DNA of 60,000 nt from Strigamia acuminata (taxonomy: Eukaryota > Arthropoda > Chilopoda > Geophilomorpha > Linotaeniidae). The notes beneath the pieces are model-generated. The model was given only the letters and a program-made list of their open reading frames with translations. It was not told the DNA's origin and searched no databases. The stretch spans positions 35,740,427-35,800,426 of the forward strand of contig OX442315.1 of assembly GCA_949358305.1 (NCBI GenBank), read 5' to 3'. Below are positions 33,517 through 45,560 of the stretch, in pieces. Within the stretch, counting starts at the first letter, position 1, and every line of letters begins with the position of its first letter. The translations under genes were made by a program, and so were the position numbers.

Positions 33517-36516
33517 CTACATTAACTTAGCTACTTTTTTGTTTTTTTTGCTTTTTTCAGCATTACATATATTTTTTCTTATATCTTTAGCTGTAAAATA
33601 AAAGCGGGTTTGCATGTAATATAATAAAAGTTGTGGCAAAATTCTTTCAATATGTTCCTGACTGCAGCACAAAATATTACACACAGTTAACTGAGGAATT
33701 GAATCTAAAATATCTACAAACACATTGCCAACTAAGCTTGAATAATTTAAATTGCCATCATTATCTACTAACACTTTTTGTAAAAAATATTCCACTTGTA
33801 AAAATACATTTAAAAAATTTTCAGTTGGATAATTTAAAAAGGTGCCATAATCTTTACTTAAAGTGAAAGCTGCTGATGTTGGGAGGGAGTTCTTATCTGC
33901 AATGAATGTTTTAATGCAGCTTTCACAAGCCGTATAGTTGGTTATTCGTCTTAAAATATATCCACACAAATAATACACAATTTGTCTCTTTGTCTCATCC
34001 TGAAAATCACTCATTTGTTTTGGTAAATTTGTAGTATAAATTATCTTGTGCTGCAGTGTCTTCTGTGATGATTCTCGGAACTGTGAACTGTTTTCTGTAG
34101 CTTGTTTCGATAATTTCTTCAAATCTTGTGTAAAACTTGACAGAACATTATCATTTGCAGTTTCACAGTTTGCTGCTTTCGATAAAACACCTTTCAAAGG
34201 GGTGTAGATTGATTGCAGAAGGTGTAACTGCAAAAAGTCTACTGTTGTTGGATGGTCATTGCAGCTGAGACCTCTAATTAAACCAAAATGTCTCTAAAAA
34301 TAAAAATAAAATAATAATTTTAAAAAAAATTCTGAGCAGGAGATCTTTAAGATATTTACTTCAAGTGGGTCTTGATTGAGTTTTGCTGTCAACACAAATT
34401 TGTACTCGTTGGCCCACAAGTAATTGCACAATTCAAGAGTACTTTTTATGGTGACACGGAGTGATTCAAGTGTTTGTTCTGATGCAAAAGTATTAGATGG
34501 ATCTTGTAATACTTTTGCAAAATACTGCAGTATCTAATATGGAAAGAAATTGGTTAAATATACATTACAAATTACAATGCTTTTAAAAATTTTACCTGGT
34601 GTTTTTCAGTGTCTTTTCTTAAACCTTGCTTCGGCAATTTAGCATTTAAAATATCAAAAATGGTATTCATGTGGTCAACAAACATTTCTGTGTTTTCACT
34701 TCCAGCAAATGCTACATCTCTACTATTTCTGTAGTGACAAAGCCCACGAGCTGTTGATCCACTTAACAGCTATAAAAATAAAAATAAGTAATTACTAATC
34801 CTATATAGCATTTATTAGAGACATGTAAATACTTACTTGCACAGCTCTGTTAACACTCATTTTTTGAAATTGGTTTGGGTGGATGTGGCTTGCTGTCAAC
34901 TTTGGTACAACTTTTAGTCCGCCATTTTGATTATCTCGTTCAAATAAATGGTCAAAGAAGTTGTAATCAACTGTTTTCCCATTGTACTATAAATTCAAAT
35001 CAAAAGTTAAAAATGTCACATTTAAATCAGTTTACTATACACTTACAACGCATTTTTTAACTTTCTCAAAATGATTTCTAATGCATTTCCACTCATGCAC
35101 ATAGTCACCAAACACATATATGTACCTGTTGCTGTCTATTGGATTGGCAAATTTATTTATTACAGCATTAATCTTTACGTTGATACCCAATTCTTTCCAT
35201 GCTTTTTTATTAGTTGAAGCACCATCACAAGTTATCCCCATTACTCGGGCAGAAGAATTTTCTAATTCGAGAATCACACTTAAAATTAACTTTGCTAAAA
35301 TTGTTCCTGAAGTTGCCCCTTGAGCAGCAAAACAAGCAACAGGCTGTACCCAATTTTCCAGAAATGGCACAAACATGAAGACTAGTGCATGATCTGCTAG
35401 TTGTGTTTTCTTCTCCTCTGGTGTAAATTCACCCAAATTCACAAATCCATTGAAGCTCATTTGGCTTTTGTCAAAATCAACAGTCTCACGTAATTTAACT
35501 TCATCAAAGATGAGAACTCCACATCGCTGATTAGCAGCTTTTTCTTCAAAGTTGTTAGCTATTGCAAGTAATGAATTTGCATTGATTCCATAACTGCATT
35601 TCAATCCACGTACCAATTGTTCTAGTCTTCTGGGTGAGGGAAGGGGTAAAAGTTCATGTTTCAAGCAGTGCATGTATCCCTTTGGCGATTTTATACGAAG
35701 TAAAGCACTTTCTAGCAAAAAATGATCACTGTATCTCATTCCATTTGTCCCCTTCTTTGATTGAAAACATTTTGACTTCTTCATCATCATCTCTAACACC
35801 ATGCTGTATTTGTTGTGTATCACTGGATTAGTAGGTTTTGATTGTTGTTTATGAATTGTTTCCATTTTTCTGAGTTTCTGCTGTGACTCATTCCTTTGCT
35901 TTAAATATCTGGCTTTTAAGGTGTTGGAGCATTTGAGTCGTTGTTGCAATAATTCATTTCTTTTTTGCAATTCGGAAATCTTTTTCTCTATGTTAACCAA
36001 TTGTTCCCTTAGCTCTTCTGTAAAAACATCTTCTTCATTCTGCATACTGGGTTCATTTTCTGTAACTTCATTCTGCACACTGGGTTGAGTTTCCATGTCT
36101 TCACTTCTTGAACTTCTAAGTTTGGCTGCATCAACTCTTGTCCTAGGTGGTTTCCTTATTTTGATATTTTTGGTGAAACGGGGAGGAAGATTCAAAAATA
36201 TAGATGGAATCGCATCATCCTGTAACTTCCACTTAATTCTTGGTATTCGCACTTCCTTCTCTAAAATAATAAAAATATCATCTTTTACTAAATAATTTTC
36301 AATAAAATGCTTATGGCAAACGCGGCTTGTTTTTTGTAGTTTCATATCCTTTCGAGGAATTGCATTTTCCCATTTTTTAAATTGCTCAGGATTTTTCGGA
36401 GGCTGGAAAAAATGATCTTTTTCATCTTTTTTGTTTTCATCTTTTTTTTTTTCATCTTTTTTTTTCTTTTCTGATTTATAACCAGTTTTGCATTCCGGTA
36501 CAAAACATGTAGGCAT
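33517..36516 (-). CDS. THAP-domain P-element-like transposase
   Basis: Five minus-strand exons (36516-35047, 34986-34837, 34769-34596, 34533-34360 and 34293-33517) keep phase and give about 914 residues. Residues 1-110 are a THAP zinc finger with C4, C9, C67 and H70, W49, and the DAIPSIF motif matching the usual AVPTIF. A Lys/Asp-rich insertion at about 15-34 stretches the C9-C67 spacing beyond the usual range. A coiled coil lies at 165-225. The RNase H-like core has candidate catalytic D338 (LIFDEVKL) and D431 (GITCDGAS). The C-terminal exons contain LSGSTARGL and FGLIRGLSCNDHPTTVDF, typical of THAP9 and P-type transposases. It would cut and paste DNA at the 30-bp ends. No disabling change was seen in the reading frame. 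Confidence 0.9.
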
Positions 36517-37370
36517 TGTTTCCTAAATAACAAAAGCAGCGTTAATAATTTAGTTTAATAGTATAGTATGTAACTTATGTACGGTATTGTTATTGTTTTT
36601 GTTTTTACTCAGGCCTAATTCAAGCTTAATTTAATTTAAACTACTGTTTTTTAATTTGGTATAATTTATTTATTTATTTATTTACTATTATTATTATTAT
36701 TATTATTATTTATTTTTATTTATTTATTTATTTATTTTATTTATTTAATTAATAAATTAATTTATTTATTTATTCTTGAATTTAATTCTCAGAGTAAAGA
36801 AATCACAATGACACAAATTAGTTCATACATTTTTTTTATTATTTTATTACTTACAGCTTAAGATTACAACTTCAAATCAAATTATATAGGCAAACTTTAA
36901 AAAAGTAGGTGTAAAATCTGAAAAATCTGAAAAATCTGAAAAAACTGAAAAATCTATTTAAATATTTAAAAGATTTCAAAATTGATCAAATATAGTCAAC
37001 AAACAGTGTTATAAAATCAAAATAAAATTATTATCTAAACGAATTAGGAAACTTTAAGCACAAGACCGGTAAAAAACTAATTTTTTACACGCGTGGCTTT
37101 AAAATTCAGCCCCAACTTGACAGCAGCGCCAAAACGCAACTTTTCACCACTCCAACATCAACAGGATGTTGGTAACCAGCAAGGTGTTCGAGTTCAAACA
37201 CACACAAGAAATTAAATACACAACTTTTAGCCTAACTTTTTATTTTTTATGAACAATTGAATTCTTTTTTATGTCAATCTTTATTTATTTCAATTTAATT
37301 CCATCATGTGTGTTTACATTAAGACTTTTTTCAGTTCCATGTCATGAACTTGGAAAGGGGCGGAGCTTGA
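36517..37370. other. Transposase upstream region within the P-like element
   Basis: No gene is seen. The stretch contains TTTA/TTAT simple repeats at 36660-36780 and must include the transposase promoter, read toward lower coordinates. A plus-strand frame opens at 37271 and runs out of the element into copy B. Confidence 0.5.
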
Positions 37371-37400
37371 GAGTTTCGCTACTTCCCTTCTACTATTATG
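37371..37400 (-). repeat. Right terminal inverted repeat of the P-like element
   Basis: It reads GAGTTTCGC at its inner end to CTACTATTATG at its outer end, and is the perfect reverse complement of the left repeat. Confidence 0.95.
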
Positions 37401-39379
37401 ATGATAGTGGCATAGCCGTTGCGGAAAATGAATTGGGCGTTATGTATGAGAAGGGAATTGGTTTGCCCATCGATTTAGAAGAGTCGGTCAAGTTTTATCA
37501 AAGGGCTTCTGATAATGGATACGCTGACGGCGCTACAAACCTGGGTTTGTTCTACCTGAATGGAACAGGCGTGGAACGTAATGAGCAGAAGGGCGTGCAA
37601 TATCTGAAGCATGCAGCGAAGCTATTTGATGATAGTGCCATGTTAATTTTGGCGACATATTACTTAGTGGATGCGCAAGATGCCGAACAAGCGATGGAAT
37701 GGCATCAGCGGGCTGTGTCACACGGGAGTTTGGAAGCCATTTCAAAATCGGATGAATTTGAGGCCGAAGTTAGGAAATTGAAAGAGAAGTTTGCGAAAAT
37801 TGATAAAGAAATAAAAAGTTGGGAAGAAACCAGCGGATTAGCTACGGCCGATCTGTCAATGAACCAGCGGAGAGAAAGATACTTGAACAGTTATTCCGGA
37901 AGTGGCAAACTTTATCAAACCATTTCAGAAATGGCTGAGACACATGAGAAACAATATATGCCATTTTCTAAAAAGAGGTACCATTTTGATATTAAAGTTC
38001 TGGAGGAGTTTTCAAAAAAGGGATCGGTGACCGCCAAAGTACTAAAGAAGTTGCTCGTTCACTCTGACCTGGCTGTTGAATTTTTTCAACGGGGTCTTTT
38101 CGATGAGTGTATTCACCATCTTGCAGAAAGTATTTGCATTTCGGAGTTTGCTGTTGATTGCGATTTTTGCCGCCAAGTCATGGCTGTGACCGAAATGATG
38201 GGCATGGAAATTACAACAACACCAAGTACCTTCGATAGAGATTTGCGAGTGTGTATTGTAAAGAATAATCTAAACTATTTTAAACAAACCAGTAAACTTG
38301 TCGAGGAATGCATTCAGATTTATCCCGACTTTGTTTGGTTTCGGCGATCATTGGCCACTGCGTACTTTAATTTTGACGAAATACCAAAAGCATTGAAAGT
38401 GCTGAATTGTGCTTTAGAAAAATTTCCGAATGATTTTAAACTTTGGTTTTTAAAGGCAATTTTTCTGAATGGATCTGAAGATCTTAATAAAAAAGTATTG
38501 ATGCGTGCTTGCGAGAAGTATTTGGCTTTGGCGCCATCCGATGAGAGAAAAAGGCCTGACATTTATTACATTATGGGGTTACGGGGCAGTTGTGGAAGAA
38601 ATGATGCTGAAAAGTATTACAAGATGGGTTTGGAAGCGGAGAAGTCATTGTTACCATATTTCTTGCCAGTTGAATGTACGGAAAAATCCCTTTTGGAGTC
38701 TTTTATTGGTTTCTGTGCGCCCTCGCAGCAAATTGATGTTGCGCCGGTCGCTGTTGCCGAATTAACTGAAACGAAATTGACCGATCCCGGTAGAGTTGCG
38801 ATAATAATAGCGCACAGGACAACGGTCAAAGAAACATTTATTCTTTTTGGGGAGTGTAAGAAGTCCAGTATCAATACGATTCGGTGTTCGAAGCAAACTG
38901 CACCGTTGAGTCCGGCAGATATGCAACAGATCATGTTAAAAGAAATGTCTCGATTGGCAAATCGAGTTTACGAGCAGCGGGCGTTGAGCTGCGTGGTTAT
39001 TGACGAGCCCGTGCTTGGAATGAATGGAATCCACGTGATTGTACAGGACGGAAATGGGGATGTGGAGCGAGTGACTGTTTGCAATAGTAATCAAGATACC
39101 TGGGTTCATGATAAGCTGAGCTATGGATGCAAGATTACTATTCGAAACCCTTATTTCAAGATTGCAATGGATGGAAAGCAATTGATTCGTGTGGATGATG
39201 TTGATATTGTTGTTTTTGATGCCGGTCCGGACGTGAGTCGTTGTCGTTACTGTGGCAAGATCGGTTCCGTTTTGAAGTGCAGCAAATGTCACAGAGCGGC
39301 TTACTGCTGTAAGCAATGCCAGACCGATGATTGGAAGATTTTGAAGCACAAGTTAATTTGTTATTCTAACTTGTCTTAA
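37401..39379 (+). pseudogene. HEPN-like/TPR/Sel1/MYND gene, copy B (5' truncated)
   Basis: The copy begins abruptly inside the Sel1 region, at the position equal to about residue 416 of copy A, immediately after the P-like element. It stays open to its normal stop: Sel1 repeats, second TPR block, C-terminal domain and a complete MYND finger with the eight zinc ligands. The leader, start codon, HEPN-like region and first TPRs are gone. Reading in frame back into the transposon gives 43 further codons from an ATG at 37271, so a chimeric product of 702 residues is possible on paper. Loss of the normal promoter makes it a likely pseudogene. The absence of stop codons suggests that the truncation is fairly recent, or that the 3' part is kept alike by gene conversion. 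Confidence 0.85.
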
Positions 39380-40134
39380 GTATGTCATCACTTTTTGTAC
39401 TTTTTAATATTGTATACTTGTTTAGGCGTTTGAATTATATTAAAGGGTATAAAAATATTCATCAACGAACACGTTTATTCCGTTCTAATCATTCAAACTA
39501 CATTTAAAGACTCAACTAATCTGTTTTTTTACATATGCTATTTTTAATTATCATTATAACCGATTACTTCAATCGATCTAACAACTTGTGGCTCACCTGT
39601 AAAAAGAAATAAAAATATAAACCACAATAAAAAAAATAGCCAATGAATAATAAATATAAATTTACACAATGATCCACACAATGAAGAAAATCAAATAGTT
39701 CCTTTTCCCAAGTTTCCGTGGTACTAGATTTTCCACGAAGGGGCCGTCCATAAATTACGTAACGCCTTATCGGGGGGGGGGGGGGGGGTTCGCAATAATG
39801 TTGGGTGACATTATTGAAATATTGAACATTGAAAAAACATGAGTTTGCCTTGGGAAGATGAAGTTTAAAAAGTCAAAAATACCTGTATTCATTTTAACAA
39901 TATTAACAAAAATGTAAAAGTGTGAAAATTAAATAACTCCTTCGTTTGAACCACTTCACCACTAAAACAAATAACGCTATCTATGGGTATAATTTAGCTC
40001 TTTATGTGAATGACGTCATAACCATCAACACGCTTACTATCGATTAATGAATATTTGTTTGTTTTGGTTGCATGCAATCGTTTTTATGGTTTGTTCACTA
40101 TTCAATCATGAATTTGTTGCAGCAATGACAACAA
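39380..40134. other. Spacer after copy B
   Basis: The unit's 3' flank (ATTAAA near 39440) is followed by the GGGGCCGTCC MITE remnant at 39740, which here runs into 17 consecutive G residues at 39772-39788 and then the usual CAATAATG hairpin. No gene is seen. Confidence 0.6.
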
Positions 40135-40668
40135 TTACCATGTTTACATGTTACCAGTTATCCAGATAAGTAAAAATGCGAATTTTTACTTATCTAGAAA
40201 ACTGCATGCGTTTACAAAGAATCAGTTTTCCAAAAAATGTGAGGCATATGACGTATTTAACTCTGTTAAACTTGCGCATTAATCATCCATAATGCACTGT
40301 GCACAAACAATATGTCTTCCCGCCAACTTCGGAAAATATTGTTTTGTTTCGTTGGTGTTTCCCATGTAACAATATTCATTCTAACATTGTGAGCACTGTG
40401 CTCGCTCCATTTTGCCGCCATGTTTTTAAACAGTTGCATTACAGCGTTGTTGTGACGTCAGCTTATCTAGATAAGCAATGAGTGGGTGTTTAAATTGCAA
40501 ATGGCAATGCGCAAAACACCCAAAATCTACCTCAAACAAGTGGATTTTAGTTTTCCAGATAAGTTTAACTTTTCTGGAAAACTGATTTGTTTACATGATC
40601 AGTTTTCTAGAAAAGTAAAATTCGCATTTTCACTTATCCAGATAAGTGAGTGCATGTAAACATTGTAA
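40135..40668. mobile_element. 534-bp foldback element (long imperfect TIRs)
   Basis: The element is inserted between ...ATGACAACA and GTGATTCTAAC, which are adjacent in the other units. Its ends are inverted repeats of roughly 100 bases: the left starts TTACCATGTTTACATG and the right ends CATGTAAACATTGTAA, and the inner parts share GATAAGT...AAAATGCG and AGAAAACTG. No clear target duplication and no coding frame were found. Confidence 0.7.
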
Positions 40669-41110
40669 GTGATTCTAACAAGTTAAGCTGGTGAATGCTC
40701 AGAAATCTTCAGTCAGGATGCCCAGCAAGTAATGGAATAGCATAAATGGGCAGTGTCCCGCAGTAATTTGCAAGTCATTTCAAAATCTGACGAGGACGCA
40801 ATTAGAAAATTGAAAAGCAAGTTTGAAGAAATCGACAAACAATCACATCTGTCATTTTTAAAAAGGGTAACAATTTTAACGATCTAGGTGTGTTTTAATC
40901 AAAACCCCGGACAACCTGGGGTGATATGTGCCTAGAGAGGATTTCTCCCCTCGGTCACATGATCTGACTTGGCGTGTGCCACAGTCAAATTAATTAGAAG
41001 ACAATTAATTTTATCTTCTAAGTTGGTGAAATATATTGAGATCACCACACGATCTAGGTGTGTTTTCATAAAAAAACTGAAGGCACACGTCCACTTTAAC
41101 CTGGCTGTGA
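40669..41110 (+). pseudogene. Spacer relic of the Sel1/MYND gene upstream of copy C
   Basis: Like the relic at 24651, it matches the AEQAMEWHQRAVSHGSLEAIS coding stretch with TAG in place of TGG, and later a piece resembling FDLAVEFF. It is interrupted at 40897-41066 by a 170-base insertion. Confidence 0.75.
40897..41066. repeat. 170-base insertion flanked by 18-bp direct repeats (C unit)
   Basis: ACGATCTAGGTGTGTTTT occurs at 40879-40896 and again at 41049-41066, with unique sequence between (ACCCCGGACAACCTGGGG... to ...GAGATCACCAC). The copy D unit and the mini-gene unit have only one ACGATCTAGG-type site. The same insertion exists at 56750-56919 before copy E. A long direct repeat suits a retroposed insert or a local duplication; no poly(A) tail is seen. 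Confidence 0.65.
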
Positions 41111-41701
41111 ATTCCTTAAACACGATCTAAAAAAAAATAGAAAAAAAAATACAAACACACTGTACATTTCAAGACTTGAATTATTGTACTGAACAAGCGC
41201 GGAGCTATGCAGAAAAGCCATTAAATGAATGTTTCTTTATGGTGACACTAGGTGGCAATAGGCACTGGTAGGAATTAAATGAGGCGCTATAGTTTATTGG
41301 CTGGACAAAATTCAACCTTGGACTTCGTTGTGCTCGTCATACGTTGCCATTAGTTTCGATTTAGTCGTTGCTTCGTTTCAACACATAGAAGTAAGCTTGA
41401 CATTTTCGCATAGAATTGCTTTGAGGTAAAATATACGATGAGCAAAGCACTTGCGTGTGAATTTAAGGATCAACTTTGACATTTCAAATGGAAAACGTGT
41501 TTCTCTTTTAGGTGAAGCAAACCAGAGTAGCACACACCGTAAGCTGCGTTTGAATAAGTGAGTCTCAATTAGGATTACGATTACGGTAACTGACAGATAT
41601 AAAATATATATTTCATTTTTAAGTGGATAAACACGGCGTAATTCTCCGTATTTCTTCTATTCTAATACACCCGGTCAAGAAGAATCCTGTCGAAATAATT
41701 A

Positions 41702-41985
41702 GGGGCCGTCCATAAATTACGTAACGCAAAATTTGGGATTTTTAGACCCCCCCCCCCTCTGTAACATGGTCGTAACAAATTCCCGAACCCACCACCTTTT
41801 AATTACGTAACAAATCTGAAACCACTCCCCACACCCTCCCGCTAAATTTTCCAAAATTATATAAAAAATGATTATATTTTGATTATTTAAAATTAAAATT
41901 TTATTTTTTTCATGGAACTTAACAAAATTTGAAACCCCTTCCCCTCACCCCCCCTTGGTGCGTTACTTAATTTATGGACGGCCCC
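41702..41985. mobile_element. Harbinger-like MITE upstream of copy C, 284 bp
   Basis: The terminal repeats (GGGGCCGTCCATAAATTACG and its mirror, one mismatch in about 25) are flanked by TTA on both sides (41699-41701 and 41986-41988). A 3-bp TTA duplication is typical of PIF/Harbinger and Tourist-type MITEs. The inside has C-rich and G-poor runs and no gene. Copies at the equivalent site precede copies D and E. Confidence 0.75.
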
Positions 41986-42157
41986 TTACTGGTCAAAATT
42001 ATCCCTGGTCGCAAAGATAAGTGGTCGGAAATTATCCGGTCAAATAAAATGCAGTCTGCATTCGTGCATTTTATTATTAATTTTAATTGATAAGAACTGA
42101 ATAAATGCAAAAAATAAATTTGTGAATTTAACAACAAAATGTTTCTTCTACTTGCAG

Positions 42158-45100
42158 ATGGCTTCCAACAAAGAAAACTACGTTAAATTGAACTGTTTCC
42201 TTCTACCTCAAGCAAATCACGTAATTCGACAATTTTTTTTGAAACAATGGAAAATATGTACGAATGGAGTCTGGAAAAATACGCCGGATGAAGGAAAAGC
42301 GTTTGCAAGGGGAGTCGGGAGAAGAGCGTGGACAACGAGCAGTTGTAGGCAGAAGAAATTGCTCGAATGGGGCAGCGTTTCTCTCTGGGATTTGGGACTT
42401 TGCAATCACGTCCTTCAGAAGATGGATTTCGGCTCCGGAAATGGATTGAGCAAACGTCAAAAATTACTTTTAACCAACTTGTCGATGTTGCAGAATGACA
42501 TTTACCGCAATCACGAAATGGTCATGTCGACCGCCGAGTGCGAGAGAAAGACCCGAGAAATTGAAGACATTTTAAATGAATTTCGGCCACCTGTGGAAGA
42601 CTTATTCGCCGGACTGACTTGTCAAGACCCGGAGAATGAATGCATCGCCCACCGCTTGAAAGACTTGGCAAATACATTATTCGAGAAAAAGAAGTTCGTA
42701 GAGGCGATCCGATGCTACAGTCAAGCGATCGAACTGGCCGAAATCTCGAATCAACTGCTGGGAGAATTATATTCCAACAGATCGGCTGTTTACCTCATGA
42801 TTGCCGATGTCATAAGCATAGAGTCATCCTCAGAAGACGCGAAGAGAACCATCCAACTGTTGCCTGCATGGTTTCGCGGTTACTACCGTTTAGGCCGCGT
42901 TTACCAACTTGGAGAGAAATATGAAAAGGCTTTTCAATATTTCAGCATCGCTTTGGAATTGGAAAAGAACAGAATCGAAATAATCCCGCTACGCGATGAA
43001 TGCGAGCAAAGAATTCCGAAACCGAATTCACCTCGCGAGATATTGTTTGAAAACCACTTACAAGACGTGAAAGACCTCGACGACTCAATAAAAAAGAGAT
43101 TTGAAGCCGCAGGAATGCCTGCTAACCGACTAAAAGAAATATTAAACTCTGGAGACGAAAGTTTACCGGGCTTTTTTCTAATAAAGGCGATGTACTTGAT
43201 GGTTCATGAAGAACCTGAACCGGATTTCAAAATAATTTTGGATTTGCTTTGGAAAGCGGCAGATCAAAAAAGCGCAACGGCACTCTACCATATTGCAATC
43301 ATGTACAGATTAGGCGTTGGCGTTGAGATAGACATGGAAAAAAGCATTAAATTGATGAAACAAGTTGCATCGAGTCCGAAATCATCAGATTTCTTCAATG
43401 ATAGTGGCATAGTCGTTGCGCAAAATCAATTGGGACTTGGGAGTTATGTATGAGAAGGGAATTGGTTTGCCCATCGATTTAGAAGAGGCGATCAAGTTTT
43501 ATCAAAGGGCTTCTGATAATGGATACGGTAGAGGCGCTTCAAACCTGGGTTTGTGTTACCTGAATGGAAATGGCGTGGAATGCAATGAGTTGAAGGGCGT
43601 GCAGTATTTGAAGCAAGCAGCGAAGCAATTTTATTTCGATGCACTGTGGGCTCTGGCAAGATATTATTTAGCGAATGCGCAAGATGCCGAGCAAGCGATG
43701 GAATGGCATCAGCGGGCCGTGTCCCACGGCTGTTCTGAAGCCATTTCAAAATCGGACCAATTTGAGGCCGAAGTTAGGAAATTGAAAATGAAGTATGCGA
43801 AAATGGATAAAGAAATAAAAAGCTGGGAAGAAACCAGCGGATTAGCTACGGCCGATCTGTCGATGAAGGGGCGGAGGGAAAGATACTGGAAGAATAGTTA
43901 TCCCGGAAGTGGCAAACTTTTTCAAACCATTTCGGAAATTGCTGAGACACATGAGAAACAATATAGGCCATTTTCTAACAAGAGATACCGTTTTGATGTT
44001 GAAGTTCTGGAGGAGTTTTCAAAAAAGGGATCGGTGACTGCCAAAGTACTAAAGGAGGGGCTCGTTCAAGCTGACCTGGCTGTTGAATTCTTGAAACAAG
44101 GTCTTTTTGATGAGTGTATTCACCATCTTGCAGAAAGTATTTGCATTACGGAGTTGTCTGTTGGTAGCGATTTTTGCCGCCGAGTGATGACTGTGACTGA
44201 AATGATGGGCATGGAAATTACAACAACACCAAGTCCCTTCGATCGGGATTTGCGGGTGTGTCTTGTAAGGAATAATCTAAACAGTTTTAAACAAACCAGT
44301 CAACTTCTCGAGGAATGCATTCAGATTTATCCCGACTTTGTTTGGTTTCGGCGATCATTGGCATACTTTTATTTTGACCAAATACCAAAAGGATTGAAAG
44401 TTCTGAATTCTGCTTTGGAAAAATTTCCGAATGATTTTAAACTTTGGTTTTTAAAGGCAGTTTTTCTGAATGGAACTGAAGACCCTGATCCAAAAGTATT
44501 GATGCGTGCTTGCGACAAGTATTTGGCTTTGGCGCCATCCGATGACAGATATAGGCCTCAAATTTATTACATTATGGGGTTACGGGGCAATTGTGGAAGA
44601 AATGATGCTGAAAAGTATTACAAGATGGGTTTGGAAGCAGAGAAATCGCAGTTACCATATTTCTTGCCAGTTGAATGTGCGGAAAAATCCCTTTTGGAGT
44701 CCGTTATTGGCTTGTGTACGCCCTCGCAGCAAACTGATGTCGTTCCGGTTGTTGTTGCCGAATTAACTGAAACGAAATTGACCGATCCCGATAGAGTTGC
44801 GATAATAATAGCGCACAGGACAACGGTCAAAGAAACATTTATTCTTTTTGGGGAGTGTAAGAAGTCCAGTATCAATACGATTCGGTGTCGGAAGCAAACT
44901 ACACCGTTGAGTTCGGCAGATATCCAACCGATCACGTTAAAAGAAATGTCTCGATTGGCGAACCGATTTTTCGAGCAGCGGGCGTTGAGCTGCGTTGTTA
45001 TTGATGAGCCCGTGCATGGAATAAATGGAATCCACGTGATTGTACAGGACGGAAATGGGGATGTGGAGCGAGTGACTGTTTGCAATAGTAATCAAGATAC

Positions 45101-45380
45101 ATGGGTTCATGATAAGCTGGGCTATGGATGCAAGATTACTATTCGAAACCCTTATTTCAAGATTGCAGTGGATGGAAAGCAATTGATTCGTGCGGATGCT
45201 GTTGAAAGTGTTGTTTTTGATGCCGGTCCAGACGTGAGTCGTTGTCGTTACTGCGGCAAGATCGGTTCTGTTTTGAAGTGCAGCAAATGTCACAGAGCGG
45301 CTTACTGCTGTAAGCAATGCCAGACCGATGATTGGAAGATTTTGAAGCACAACTTAATTTGTTATTCTAACTTGTCTTAA
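42158..45380 (+). pseudogene. HEPN-like/TPR/Sel1/MYND gene, copy C (one frameshift)
   Basis: The start is the ATG at 42158 right after a CTTGCAG acceptor. The first frame runs to 43453 and covers the HEPN-like region, the first TPRs and the start of the Sel1 region. At about 43430-43440 the sequence reads TTGGGACTTGGGAG where other copies read TTGGGCG, a net gain of 7 bases that looks like a short slippage duplication. After it, the remaining two thirds are open in another frame to the usual stop, with an intact MYND finger. Without those 7 bases the total would be 1071 residues. As it stands the product would stop soon after the shift. A sequencing error is the main alternative, since this is the only lesion. 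Confidence 0.85.
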
Positions 45381-45560
45381 GTATGTCATCACTTTTTGTA
45401 ATTTTTAATATTGTATACTTGTTTAGGCGTTTGCATTATATTAAAGAGTATAAAAATATTCATCAACAAACACGTTTATTCCGTCCTAATCATTCAAACA
45501 ACATTTAAAGACTCAACTAACTAATTTGTTTTTTACACATGCTATTTATAATTTTCAGTA
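45381..45560. other. 3' flank of copy C
   Basis: This is the standard unit flank with the ATTAAAGAGTATAAAAATATT signal near 45440. It contains no gene. Confidence 0.6.

Larger units (their letters stand above)
32871..37400. mobile_element. P-like (THAP) DNA transposon, 4530 bp
   Basis: The element is bounded by perfect 30-bp inverted repeats and carries one spliced transposase gene on the minus strand. The family normally makes 8-bp target duplications, but here the flanks differ: ACGCTTAT on the left and ATGATAGT on the right. The left flank is the spacer after copy A. The right flank is inside the coding sequence of copy B. Interpretation is given in the findings. Confidence 0.92.

Noticed and set aside
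43416-43453. Programmed frameshift in copy C
   Set aside because: No slippery site is seen, and the other copies simply lack the 7 extra bases, so mutation is the simpler view.
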